From contig JACQCW010000042.1 of NCBI GenBank assembly GCA_016201425.1, positions 1 to 29,613 of the forward strand: 29,613 nucleotides of DNA, in the 5' to 3' direction. Position 1 is the stretch's first letter. Every line of letters starts with the position of its first letter. Below are positions 16,365 through 24,472 of this stretch, one piece after another. Below the pieces are notes generated by a model that ran no database searches, was not told the origin of the DNA, and worked only from the letters and a program-made list of their open reading frames with translations. The position numbers were made by a program, and so were the translations under genes. The DNA is from Candidatus Vogelbacteria bacterium (GTDB taxonomy: Bacteria > Patescibacteria > Paceibacteria > UBA9973 > UBA12445).

Positions 16365-17063
16365 ATGACCAAACTATCGATAATAATTCCAACGTACAAC
16401 GAAGTTAGAACTATTCAAGAGATCTTGAAAAAAGTTCAAGACGTCAATTTGCCAAACATAGAAAAAGAAATACTTGTAGTAGATGACGGCTCTAAAGACG
16501 GAACGAGAGAAATTTTAAAATCATATCCTGGAATTAAATATTTCTTCCACGAAAAAAATCTGGGTAAAGGTGGTGCAGTTAAAACAGGTTTCAAAATTGC
16601 AGAAGGCGATATCCTCATGATACAAGATGCCGATCTTGAATACGAGCCAAACGACTACGCCGCCATGATTAAACCTATCTTAGCCCAAAAGACAGAGATC
16701 GTACTCGGTTGCAGAATACAACCAGATAGAGACGCTCGAAAACGAAAATCATTATATTGGATTAGCTGGCTAGGCAACGAACTCATTACCTGGCTCACAA
16801 ACTGGCTGTACTGGAATAATGCAAGAGAATATGAAGGATGTTACAAAGCGTTCACGAAACAACTTATTGAAAAGATACCAGTCATTACAAATGACTTCGA
16901 CTATGACAATGAACTCATTTGTAAAGCGCTAAAACTAGGTTACAAAACAATTGATGTGCCAATCAAATACTACCCAAGAAGTTACGATGAAGGGAAAAAA
17001 ATAAGCTGGAAGCACGGCTTCAAGATCCTATGGACAATCATCTACTATCGATTTAACAACTAA
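16365..17063 (+). CDS. Dpm1-like GT2 glycosyltransferase (polyprenyl-phosphate sugar synthase)
   Basis: A 232-residue cytoplasmic GT-A enzyme beginning MTKLSIIIPTYNE. ILVVDDGSKDGT contains the UDP-contact Asp pair (40-41), DADLEY at 88-93 gives the metal-binding DxD, and FDYDNELI with KYYPRSYDEGK fits the acceptor side. It lacks C-terminal TM segments, as in Dpm1-type enzymes that load a sugar on polyprenyl phosphate. An upstream in-frame ATG at 16323 would add 14 residues, but homologues start at the hydrophobic KLSIIIPTYNE strand and the extra codons fall in the divergent promoter region, so 16365 is preferred. It probably supplies the donor for the neighbouring GT-C at 14990-16321. Its stop overlaps the convergent GT4 stop by 3 nt. 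Confidence 0.9.
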   Translation: MTKLSIIIPTYNEVRTIQEILKKVQDVNLPNIEKEILVVDDGSKDGTREILKSYPGIKYFFHEKNLGKGGAVKTGFKIAEGDILMIQDADLEYEPNDYAAMIKPILAQKTEIVLGCRIQPDRDARKRKSLYWISWLGNELITWLTNWLYWNNAREYEGCYKAFTKQLIEKIPVITNDFDYDNELICKALKLGYKTIDVPIKYYPRSYDEGKKISWKHGFKILWTIIYYRFNN

Positions 17064-18184
17064 GCAATTGTGCTCAAAACCTTTTTAGCTCTTTTGGTCC
17101 AGGTGTAATTTTTTACATCTTCAAAAGCTCTTGCAGCAACATTCATTGACAAATTATGATCAAGTGACACTCGCTTAATACCCTCTGCAAGGGCCTTTGG
17201 ATTGTCTGGTTCGACCAATACGGAGTTCTCCTCATTTAAAATCTCTCTTAAGGATGGCAGATCAGAGGCAACAATCGGCCTTTTAGATGCCATATATTCA
17301 AACAACTTAAGTGGTGACGTATACGATGAGGAAATTCTGGAATGCTGACTATTTGGTAAAACCAAAATATCTGCGGCATTCATATAGGCAGAAATTAATT
17401 CTCTCTTTTGAAAAGGTACTATTTTTATCTTTGAATCTTTTCCGTAGACTTTCTTAAAACTTTCCAGTTCCAAATCTGCTCCTCCAACAAACACCAGGCA
17501 AAATCCATCGTCCAAATACTGAGCGGCTTGAGCCATAGTGTCTACGCCCTTCCACTTATAAAACTGTCCCCAATATAAAACAATCTTTTTATCTATCGGT
17601 AGTTGCGCCATTTTTCGTGCCTCCATTACATCAATTTCATTTGCCACTTTTTGTAGATCCACAGCGTCTGGTAGAACTTCAATTTTCGAGGCGTCTATGC
17701 CAAGCAACTCGATGTCATCTTTCAGTATTTTTGTAAGTACAAAAACTTTTTTACACCTCCTTAAAATAGCCAAAAACATAAAGTTTCTATTGGGCATGTC
17801 GTGCAGCTCAATATAGAGATTTGACCCCAACCACCAAAAAGGGATTAATAAAAGATAATTTCTACTGTATATGTTCTTACATCGAACTATATCTAAATGC
17901 AGAAGAAGTGAAACAGTAAACGAAAAAAGGTCTAACCAATAAAATAACCGACCGAAAAGTAAAGTCTTACCAAGAAAATCTGAGGCACTTAATCTGATTA
18001 GATGAAAGTTTTTCTTTATACCGTAGTAAAAAAATGGATCAGTGGCAAGATTATTTTTTCTATCAGGCACTACTAATTTAACATTCACTCCCAAAGAAGA
18101 AAGTTCCTCGCACATCTTCATCATGGCATAGCCATGTGCACGCTCGGTTGGCAAACGAATATCGGCTATATAGTTAATATCCAT
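17060..18184 (-). CDS. GT4-family glycosyltransferase
   Basis: A 374-residue GT-B enzyme. The N-terminal lobe starts MDINYIADIRLPTERAHGYAM, the Gly/His acceptor-side start seen in several GT4 enzymes. The donor lobe has VLYWGQFYKWKGVDTMAQAA, FVGGADLELESF and YTSPLKLFEYMASKRPIVASD; the first Glu of the classical EX7E is replaced by Ser-rich sequence, which is common in the SPLKxFE subgroup. Last gene of the long minus-strand operon; 14 nt separate it from the preceding GT4. Sugar and linkage unknown. Confidence 0.9.
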   Translation of the reverse strand: MDINYIADIRLPTERAHGYAMMKMCEELSSLGVNVKLVVPDRKNNLATDPFFYYGIKKNFHLIRLSASDFLGKTLLFGRLFYWLDLFSFTVSLLLHLDIVRCKNIYSRNYLLLIPFWWLGSNLYIELHDMPNRNFMFLAILRRCKKVFVLTKILKDDIELLGIDASKIEVLPDAVDLQKVANEIDVMEARKMAQLPIDKKIVLYWGQFYKWKGVDTMAQAAQYLDDGFCLVFVGGADLELESFKKVYGKDSKIKIVPFQKRELISAYMNAADILVLPNSQHSRISSSYTSPLKLFEYMASKRPIVASDLPSLREILNEENSVLVEPDNPKALAEGIKRVSLDHNLSMNVAARAFEDVKNYTWTKRAKKVLSTIA

Positions 18185-18198
18185 TAATTAATTTGAAT

Positions 18199-19350
18199 TC
18201 ATATAATGGAATCACTTAAATCCAGATAAATTTTCTTGGTCCTTTCCGCCGTAATCCTCCAAGTAAATAGCTTAGATCTCACTAAACCCTTGGCGACCAG
18301 ATCATGGGCAAATTTCTTATCCGCCAAAACTTTGTTCATTCCGTCTGCCATGTCTTTGAGATTATATGGATCAACAAGAACAGTAGCCTCCCCGGCAATC
18401 TCCGGCATTGAGGTGATATTAGAAGTGACGACCGGTGTACCAGATGCCATAGCTTCAACGATTGGCAATCCAAACCCTTCCTGTAAAGATGGGAAAATAA
18501 GTAACTCCGCAGCTGAATAGATCATATTGAGGTCACGCTCATCAACATAGTCAATAAAAATTACATCCTCTTCATACCCTGAATTAGAGACTGCAGCTCT
18601 AATCAATTGCGTCTCACTTCCAGAACTGCCCACAATAACCAGTTTCTCAGTCCTTTCGTGCTTGGATCTTAACAATCTATATGCCCCTATTAGCCGAACC
18701 AGATTTTTGTGTGGTATGTGACGCCCCACAGCAAGAATAAAAGAATTAGTAAGTTTATACTTTTCACCAATATACCTACGGGCTACATCTTTGCTCAACG
18801 GCTTAAAGTCCTCGCCGCCGCCATTATATGTAAAAAATATTCTCTCTGGCTTTGCGTGGTAATATTCCTCAATTTCTTTCACACCGTATTCCGAAACTGC
18901 GATCAACGAATCAACCTTATGGTTAAAATGTTTAAGAATAAAGTTAAAAACCTCGCGTGAAAATATCCACCTACCAGGTGCCGTAATATCGCCCGCCCCA
19001 TGGGTTGTTATTACAATTTTCTTTGCAGGAGCCAACCAGAAGAACGGATATACACGCGGCTGAAACCAATGAATAATATCAAATTTATTATTTCTATATT
19101 TCCAAAAAAATAGGAGCTGAGAGAAAAAATGCGAAGCGTACGGCAACCTGACGCGGGGCATCAAAATCTCTTTTGCCCTCTTGTAAATAGGATCGTCAAC
19201 TTTTTCGTAATGGACAAGATAAAATTCAAACCGATCATCACCCAGCAAATTCTCAATCAGTTTCCTAGTATAAAGTGCGGTGCCCTTAGCCTTGCGATTG
19301 TCCATCGCGTAACTCATTAGCGCAACCCTTATCTTGGGAGGAATTCCCAT
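18199..19350 (-). CDS. GT4-family glycosyltransferase
   Basis: A 383-residue GT-B enzyme with a complete donor site: AVGRHIPHKNLVRLIGAYRLL, KLVIVGSSGSETQ, and SLQEGFGLPIVEAMASGTPVV with intact EX7E, then NITSMPEIAGEATVLVDPYN. The N-terminal lobe has MSYAMDNRKAKGTALYTRKL and THGAGDITAPGRW. The overall pattern is that of mannosyl- or rhamnosyl-type GT4 enzymes, but the specificity is a guess. Only 3 nt separate its ATG from the aminotransferase stop. Confidence 0.92.
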   Translation of the reverse strand: MGIPPKIRVALMSYAMDNRKAKGTALYTRKLIENLLGDDRFEFYLVHYEKVDDPIYKRAKEILMPRVRLPYASHFFSQLLFFWKYRNNKFDIIHWFQPRVYPFFWLAPAKKIVITTHGAGDITAPGRWIFSREVFNFILKHFNHKVDSLIAVSEYGVKEIEEYYHAKPERIFFTYNGGGEDFKPLSKDVARRYIGEKYKLTNSFILAVGRHIPHKNLVRLIGAYRLLRSKHERTEKLVIVGSSGSETQLIRAAVSNSGYEEDVIFIDYVDERDLNMIYSAAELLIFPSLQEGFGLPIVEAMASGTPVVTSNITSMPEIAGEATVLVDPYNLKDMADGMNKVLADKKFAHDLVAKGLVRSKLFTWRITAERTKKIYLDLSDSII

Positions 19351-19353
19351 ACT

Positions 19354-20337
19354 TTATTTTTTTCTTTTTAAAATCTCCTTTATTGCGGCAACAATCCTTT
19401 TGGCATCCTGCATTGTCAATTTCGCACTTAGTGGTAAAGACACTGTCCTCCTACCAATAAATTCGGCGTTCGGATAATCACCCTCTTTATATCCAAATTT
19501 ATCTCTATAATATCCATATAAGTGGACGGGATTAAAATGAACCCCCGCACCTATTCCCCTTAAGTGTAACTCCTGCATATAATAGTCCCAAATCTTTTCT
19601 CTTACCTTCGCATATTTATCAATGCGCTTTAGTTGGTGAATACCGATCGATGCCTGTATATCCATCATATTGTATTTGAAGCCAGGAAAAATAACGTCAT
19701 AATGTTTATAGCCATCGTCAGAATATCTCTTCCATGCGTCTTTTGACATTCCATGCAGACCATAAACTTTAATTTGGTCAGAGAACTCTTTATTATTTGT
19801 CGTAACCGTACCCCCCTCTCCAGTGACAATATTTTTGGTCACATAAAAACTAAAGCAAGTTAAATCCGCAATACTTCCAATTTTTCTTGCAATTCGCATA
19901 ATCTCATCCATATTGCACGGTCTGCCAGCCATGTGGACGGGTAAAATAACTTTAGTTTTTTTTGTTATGGCTTTCTCAATCTTAGATACGTCAATATTCA
20001 TTGTATCTATGTCAACGTCTACAAACACGGGAGTACCCCCAGCATGAATTATCGTATTTGCAGTTGCACAAAAAGTCATTGGTGTAGTTATGACTTCATC
20101 TCCAGGACCGATTCCGCACGCAAGTAGAGACATATGTAGGCCTGCGGTACATGAATTTAAGGCAACCCCATGTTGAGCACCAACATAATTACAGATATCA
20201 TTTTCAAACTGAGCTACCTTTGGGCCGGTTCCGAGCCAGCCAGAACGTAACGTTTTGACAACCTCCTTTATTTCAGCATCCTCAATCGCCGGAGCTCCAA
20301 AAATTATATATTTGTCTTTATTTTTTTTACTTTTCAT
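19354..20337 (-). CDS. DegT/DnrJ/EryC1/StrS-family aminotransferase with two internal in-frame deletions
   Basis: A 327-residue relative of NDP-sugar aminotransferases, clearly shorter than the usual 370-400. The phosphate loop NSCTAGLHMSL (61-71), PMTFCATANTI and the Schiff-base Lys168 in FYVTKNIVTGEGG are present. Between MRIARK (ends at 152) and IGSIADLTCFSFY the family normally has about 20 more residues that include the EDAAHA motif, whose Asp holds the PLP ring nitrogen; they are absent. A second gap of roughly 45-50 residues lies around MQEL (254-257), just before HLRGIGAGVHFNP, removing the segment that normally has the His-rich PN...HAWHLY strand. Both gaps keep the frame. If real, PLP chemistry should be badly impaired. 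Its ATG overlaps the upstream GT4 stop by 4 nt. The intact partner may be the 1-892 enzyme. Confidence 0.9.
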   Translation of the reverse strand: MKSKKNKDKYIIFGAPAIEDAEIKEVVKTLRSGWLGTGPKVAQFENDICNYVGAQHGVALNSCTAGLHMSLLACGIGPGDEVITTPMTFCATANTIIHAGGTPVFVDVDIDTMNIDVSKIEKAITKKTKVILPVHMAGRPCNMDEIMRIARKIGSIADLTCFSFYVTKNIVTGEGGTVTTNNKEFSDQIKVYGLHGMSKDAWKRYSDDGYKHYDVIFPGFKYNMMDIQASIGIHQLKRIDKYAKVREKIWDYYMQELHLRGIGAGVHFNPVHLYGYYRDKFGYKEGDYPNAEFIGRRTVSLPLSAKLTMQDAKRIVAAIKEILKRKK

Positions 20338-21476
20338 TTTCTTTCTTGGTAAACCTCAACAAAGTATTTCTCAAGCTTTTTAATATAAACAGGGAGTCCG
20401 TAATCGGTAACAGTAAGCAGAGCCTCCTTTGCGATATTATTCCTTAAGTTTAAGCCGCGCGCAAGCTCCAAAATTCGAGTGGCTAACGAATCACTGTCTT
20501 TCGGCTCGGCCAACAAACCGTTTTTCCCATCAACTATTATTTCAGGTATACCCCCTACTTTCGTTGCAACAACCGGACAACCTGCCGCCATAGCCTCGAG
20601 CATAGCTATAGGCTGTCCCTCCCAAAGAGACGAAATTACAAAAATATCTAAGGCGGGCAACACCTCTTTTATATTTTTGGCTGGCTTAATTAAAATGCGG
20701 TCACTTAAACCCATATCCTCCACCATTTTCCGATGATCAAACTCTAGCTTACCGTAACCCACGATTAAAAAATACATATTACTAGAACCACTGCCTCTTA
20801 AAACTTTTTCGGCGGCTTTAATTAAGTAACTAATGCCTTTTTGCTCAACGAATCGCGCAACTGCCCCAATCACAAAACTGTCTTGTGGCAACCCAAACTC
20901 TCCCTTTATCTTTTCACGACCATGCTTAATTTTGTCAGTAAGTTCAATAGGATATGGTAAAATCGCGAACTTACTTTTATCAACTTTTTCCTGATTTGAG
21001 GTAAAATCCAAAATCGCGTTAGAGTCGACAAAAATCCTACTTGTACTACGAGCTAGTATCCTATCTGCGAGTATTTTCCACCACTCCTTTTGCCAATAAA
21101 TATTGTGTTCAAAAATAAATACCGGCTTTTGGCAAAAAAATAAATTTAATATTCTGATAATAAAATTAGATTCAAACAGGTGGCAACAAAAGATATCAAA
21201 GTTTTCGGTTCGTAAAAAGTTGAAGACCCTTACCCAACTAACTAGGTCCCAGGGTCCTTTAAAATAAAAATGGGTATACAAAACATCTCGCGAGTCTTTC
21301 AGCATCTCCGAGTAATTATTAGCATCAGATGTGAACAAAGTACATAAATATGGAGTAAACTTATTTCGGTCAATATTTTTGATCTGATTAAGTATTAACT
21401 TTTCGGCACCACCAACGCTCAAATTACCGATAGTAAATAATACTTTGATTTTCTTATTTGAATTAGTATGATTCAT
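20334..21476 (-). CDS. GT4-family glycosyltransferase
   Basis: A 380-residue GT-B enzyme. The N-terminal loop KVLFTIGNLSVGGAEKLIL is the GGAE signature of a large GT4 subgroup that often acts on N-acetylhexosamines, and EHNIYWQKEWWK follows. The donor lobe has ARFVEQKGISYLIKAAEKV, LIVGYGKLE and SSLWEGQPIAMLEAMAAGCPVVATKVGGIPEII with intact EX7E. It overlaps the epimerase gene by 1 nt (TAATG) upstream and the aminotransferase gene by 4 nt (ATGA) downstream, so these three are tightly coupled. Specific sugar unknown. Confidence 0.93.
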   Translation of the reverse strand: MNHTNSNKKIKVLFTIGNLSVGGAEKLILNQIKNIDRNKFTPYLCTLFTSDANNYSEMLKDSRDVLYTHFYFKGPWDLVSWVRVFNFLRTENFDIFCCHLFESNFIIRILNLFFCQKPVFIFEHNIYWQKEWWKILADRILARSTSRIFVDSNAILDFTSNQEKVDKSKFAILPYPIELTDKIKHGREKIKGEFGLPQDSFVIGAVARFVEQKGISYLIKAAEKVLRGSGSSNMYFLIVGYGKLEFDHRKMVEDMGLSDRILIKPAKNIKEVLPALDIFVISSLWEGQPIAMLEAMAAGCPVVATKVGGIPEIIVDGKNGLLAEPKDSDSLATRILELARGLNLRNNIAKEALLTVTDYGLPVYIKKLEKYFVEVYQERK

Positions 21477-22447
21477 TAAAGTAAAGCCTCATTCAACTCC
21501 TTTCTCTTTTTAACACCATTCAAAACATCTTTAACTATTTCCTCTGGAGAACTTTGACTAGAAAAGCCAATCTTTTTAATCCTATCAGAGTTTATGGTGT
21601 ATACCTGTTGGTTAACCTTCTTCTCTCCCCCCAAAACAATCGACGGAGCTATACCATTCTCTTCAATTAAATTTATTATATTTGCAAGATCGGTCGAAAA
21701 CGAAGTTGCATTATATGCCTGCCCGTTTACCTTGTCGATATTATCAATCAAAAAAACTACAGCCGCAGACTCATCTTTAAGAGATAAATAAGTTTTTGGA
21801 TTGTGAAGTGCACTTTCAAAAATTGTAGTCTTCATTCCATAAACAGATCGGATGCACACTAAATTGATTATAGTTTCATACCTAAATGATGGATTGAAGC
21901 CAACGATCGTTGCCGACCGAAGGGCACAAGTTCTAAAGTCATTGTCATGCATCGCCAATATCTCCTCTTCTGCCTTAAGCTTAGAGCTACCGTATACTGA
22001 AAGTGGTTCTTTAGGTGAATCCTCTGTGAGTTCTTCTCCTCGACTATACATACTCACAGTAGATTGATATATAAAAACTCTGACGTTGCGAGTTTTGCAC
22101 AATTTTGCAATCGAGACCGCAGCGACATGATTCACAATTTCACATTCTGCATCTTTACCCTCTCTATTGGTCGTAAACGCGTCAACAATAGCGGCTAAGT
22201 GCACCACAATTTCTGGCTTAAACTCTATCAAGGCCGACTCAAACTTGTCCGCATCTCTTATATCAGCGTTTTCCCAAGGAATAATCTCGATATTTTTATA
22301 CTTGCCAACCAATAAAGAAATATTCTCTAACCTGCCCTTTGAAAAGTTATCATAAATAATAATTTTAGAGTTTGGATACTTCTTTGCTAACACCTCCACC
22401 ACACTATAACCAACGTAACCCGCACCACCCGTAATCAAAATATTCAT
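21476..22447 (-). CDS. NAD-dependent epimerase/dehydratase (extended SDR)
   Basis: A 323-residue nucleotide-sugar SDR with a canonical ITGGAGYVG loop (5-13), catalytic Tyr152/Lys156 in VYGSSKLKAEEE, the Ser/Thr partner in YQSTVSMY (127-134) and ADIRD as the adenine contact. The residues after YxxxK (LRSATIVGFNPSFRYETIINL) fit the GalE-like/NAD-epimerase group, where the substrate is a UDP- or dTDP-hexose. It lies 9 nt after rfbC, so it may act on a 4-keto-6-deoxy sugar, for instance as a 4-reductase, but this is inferred from context alone. Confidence 0.9.
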   Translation of the reverse strand: MNILITGGAGYVGYSVVEVLAKKYPNSKIIIYDNFSKGRLENISLLVGKYKNIEIIPWENADIRDADKFESALIEFKPEIVVHLAAIVDAFTTNREGKDAECEIVNHVAAVSIAKLCKTRNVRVFIYQSTVSMYSRGEELTEDSPKEPLSVYGSSKLKAEEEILAMHDNDFRTCALRSATIVGFNPSFRYETIINLVCIRSVYGMKTTIFESALHNPKTYLSLKDESAAVVFLIDNIDKVNGQAYNATSFSTDLANIINLIEENGIAPSIVLGGEKKVNQQVYTINSDRIKKIGFSSQSSPEEIVKDVLNGVKKRKELNEALL

Positions 22448-22456
22448 GTTTATATC

Positions 22457-23002
22457 TTAAATAAAAGTCTCTGCCTTATCTAATCTCGGCCAAACCAGAT
22501 CTCTATCAGCCAATATAGGATTGCTCACATGCCAATCTATCGCAAGCGCTGGGTCATTCCAAATAATCCCTCTCTCGCTTGCTGGATCATATTCGCTAGT
22601 GCATTTGTAAAAAAATCGAACCTCAGTGGATATCGCGGCAAAACCATGTGCGAAGCCTGGAGGTATGTAAAATGAAAGGTTATTGTCTTCGCTCAGCTCG
22701 ACCCCAAACCACTTCCCAAATGTAGCAGAACTCTGTCTTAGATCAACCGCAACATCCCACGCCTTACCACTCACCACTGAAACCAATTTTCCCTGCGCGT
22801 GTGGTGCAAGCTGATAATGAAGCGCCCTAATCACTCCACGATTAGAAAAAGAATAATTATCCTGTACAAAATCAGGTATACCCGCTTCCGCAAAGTCTTT
22901 GCGCCTATACTTCTCCATGAAGTATCCACGGCCGTCTTTTTTTACGACTGGTTCAATAAGTACTAAACCTTCAATTGGTACATGTTTAAAATTTAATGAC
23001 AT
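22457..23002 (-). CDS. rfbC: dTDP-4-dehydrorhamnose 3,5-epimerase (RmlC/RfbC)
   Basis: A 181-residue cupin of the normal family size. Present are VVKKDGRGYFMEKYR, NYSFSNRGVIRALHYQ with the catalytic His62, VSGKAWDVAVDLR, IPPGFAHGFAA with His119, and FFYKCTSEYDP with the Tyr-Lys pair, the classical RmlC set. It inverts C3 and C5 of dTDP-4-keto-6-deoxyglucose on the way to dTDP-L-rhamnose. RfbA, RfbB and RfbD are not in the window, so either they are encoded elsewhere or the product is diverted, for example to the adjacent SDR epimerase or aminotransferase. Start ATG at 23002, 44 nt after the split GT-C gene. Confidence 0.95.
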   Translation of the reverse strand: MSLNFKHVPIEGLVLIEPVVKKDGRGYFMEKYRRKDFAEAGIPDFVQDNYSFSNRGVIRALHYQLAPHAQGKLVSVVSGKAWDVAVDLRQSSATFGKWFGVELSEDNNLSFYIPPGFAHGFAAISTEVRFFYKCTSEYDPASERGIIWNDPALAIDWHVSNPILADRDLVWPRLDKAETFI

Positions 23003-23046
23003 AAACTCTGTTTGTCTCCATAATAACCACCAAACTGAAACTAAAG

Positions 23047-24464
23047 TTACCTTATTTTTCCCAATCGTACGCCTCGTAAAAAGTCGACAAATAAATAAAA
23101 TCCATAGGAAGCCAGAAGGAATATATACGGTGTGACCGGCAATCTAAATCTTGGGGTCGCGACGGGACCAGTCAGGAAAGCAAAGTAAAGAATTGTTAAA
23201 ATGAAGACCATCGAGTAAAACTTATTACTACCACCAGTCGCGCAATAATAGAAAATAGATATACAAAAATCCAAAAAAGCTGTTCACCGAAAATAAGTGG
23301 TGACGAAGTTATATCTCTTACAACCTCGGCTATCTTTCCTCTTAACAGTAGGCTAGAAAGATTTGTGGACTTCAGATCAAACACATCAAACCCCAAAACA
23401 TGATCATAGAACAAATACACACTTTTGATACCACTAGCAAAAAAGAATGGTATCGTTTTAAACGAATGAAATGATAGATATCCGATTGGGTCTTCATACA
23501 AATACTTTAAATAGACCCTTCGCATATCACTTGCGTCGCTCAAAGATTGACCGTCGCCACTAAGTGGCCGACCTAGATCCGAAAGCATTTTCTTCTTCGC
23601 AACATTTATATCTATTTTATCTCTGAAAGATAAATACTCCGGTACGTAGGCTAAGAAAAAGTTAAAGTCTTTAGCAGAAGAAAGCTGCCAGGAATCAGCA
23701 ACCATCTTATTGCGAATCATCCACGGCAAGGTCACAACTGTATAACCAAAAATAATAAATAAAATAGAAAAAACAATTTTCTTCTTGGATGTTAAATCCT
23801 TTCGTAAAAAAATATATGCGGGAACAAACACAAACAAAAGATACATCGAGATCGGCCGGATAAGTGTGGCAAAACCCAAGGCAAAACCGCGCAGAAAGTT
23901 TAAACGATATCCATCCTCCATATCAGAAAAAAACATCAAATAAAAAGCAAGCAACAAAAAAAAGACATATAGATTTTCCGACAGAATTATCATGGCGTGA
24001 TATATCGTTGTCGGGTCAACAATAAAAAAAACTGCGGCCAGTAACCCGGCTTTCTCTGAATAAATTTTATTTCCAATCTTAAAAATCAGTATTGAAGTCA
24101 ATATAACCACTAAAATTTGTAGCAAGGGGAAAAAAGTGTAGGAACCTAACATCTCTTTAAAAATTGCTAACGCAACCGGGAAAATAGGGGTCCTAAAAGT
24201 ATTTGGATAATACGGTGCTGACACAGAAGCAGAAAAGAGTCTGTGATTGATTATGTTCTCTGAAAGTGTAACGTAGCCAGAAGAATCATTTTCATAAACT
24301 GGTAGCACATAAAGAGGAGAATCTTTAAACGCGATCGATCTTGACTGTTCATATGATAAAGAAACAATGTGGAAATAAAATGGAAGGTAGAGAACTATTG
24401 TGATTACAGCCAATGCCCAAGGGATCGACACACTTGTAGTTCTAATTTTTGACAGTAGTGTCAT
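23047..24464 (-). pseudogene. GT-C/PMT-like membrane glycosyltransferase gene split by a frameshift
   Basis: The frame from ATG 24464 codes 422 residues and stops at 23196 within IIARLVVVISFTRWSSF, while an overlapping minus frame (23274-23047) carries on with YSMVFILTILYFAF, LTGPVATPRFRLPVTPY and FLLASYGFYLF, the typical last two TM segments and PRFRLPV signature of ArnT/PMT proteins. The two frames join at about 23225-23245 with one base lost (or two gained). Together they give a protein of about 470 residues with the expected topology: first-loop Asp in ENDSSGYVTLSENI, then TFRTPIFPV and IRPISMYLL. There is no canonical slippery heptamer at the join. Either a real inactivating indel or a sequencing error. 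The 422-residue product would lack the final TM segments. Confidence 0.82.
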
Positions 24465-24472
24465 CTAAGTAA

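Noticed and set aside
23047..23274. Separate 75-codon membrane-protein gene
   Set aside because: Its first codon would be TTG within the overlapping GT-C frame and its sequence is the missing C-terminus of that protein (PRFRLPV), so it is the distal part of one frameshifted gene.
23265..23285. Programmed -1 frameshift at the TTTTTT run
   Set aside because: In the actual phase the codons are CAG CTT TTT TGG, which gives no X-XXY-YYZ heptamer. An early switch would also spoil a good TM segment, so the join is better placed about 40 nt downstream.
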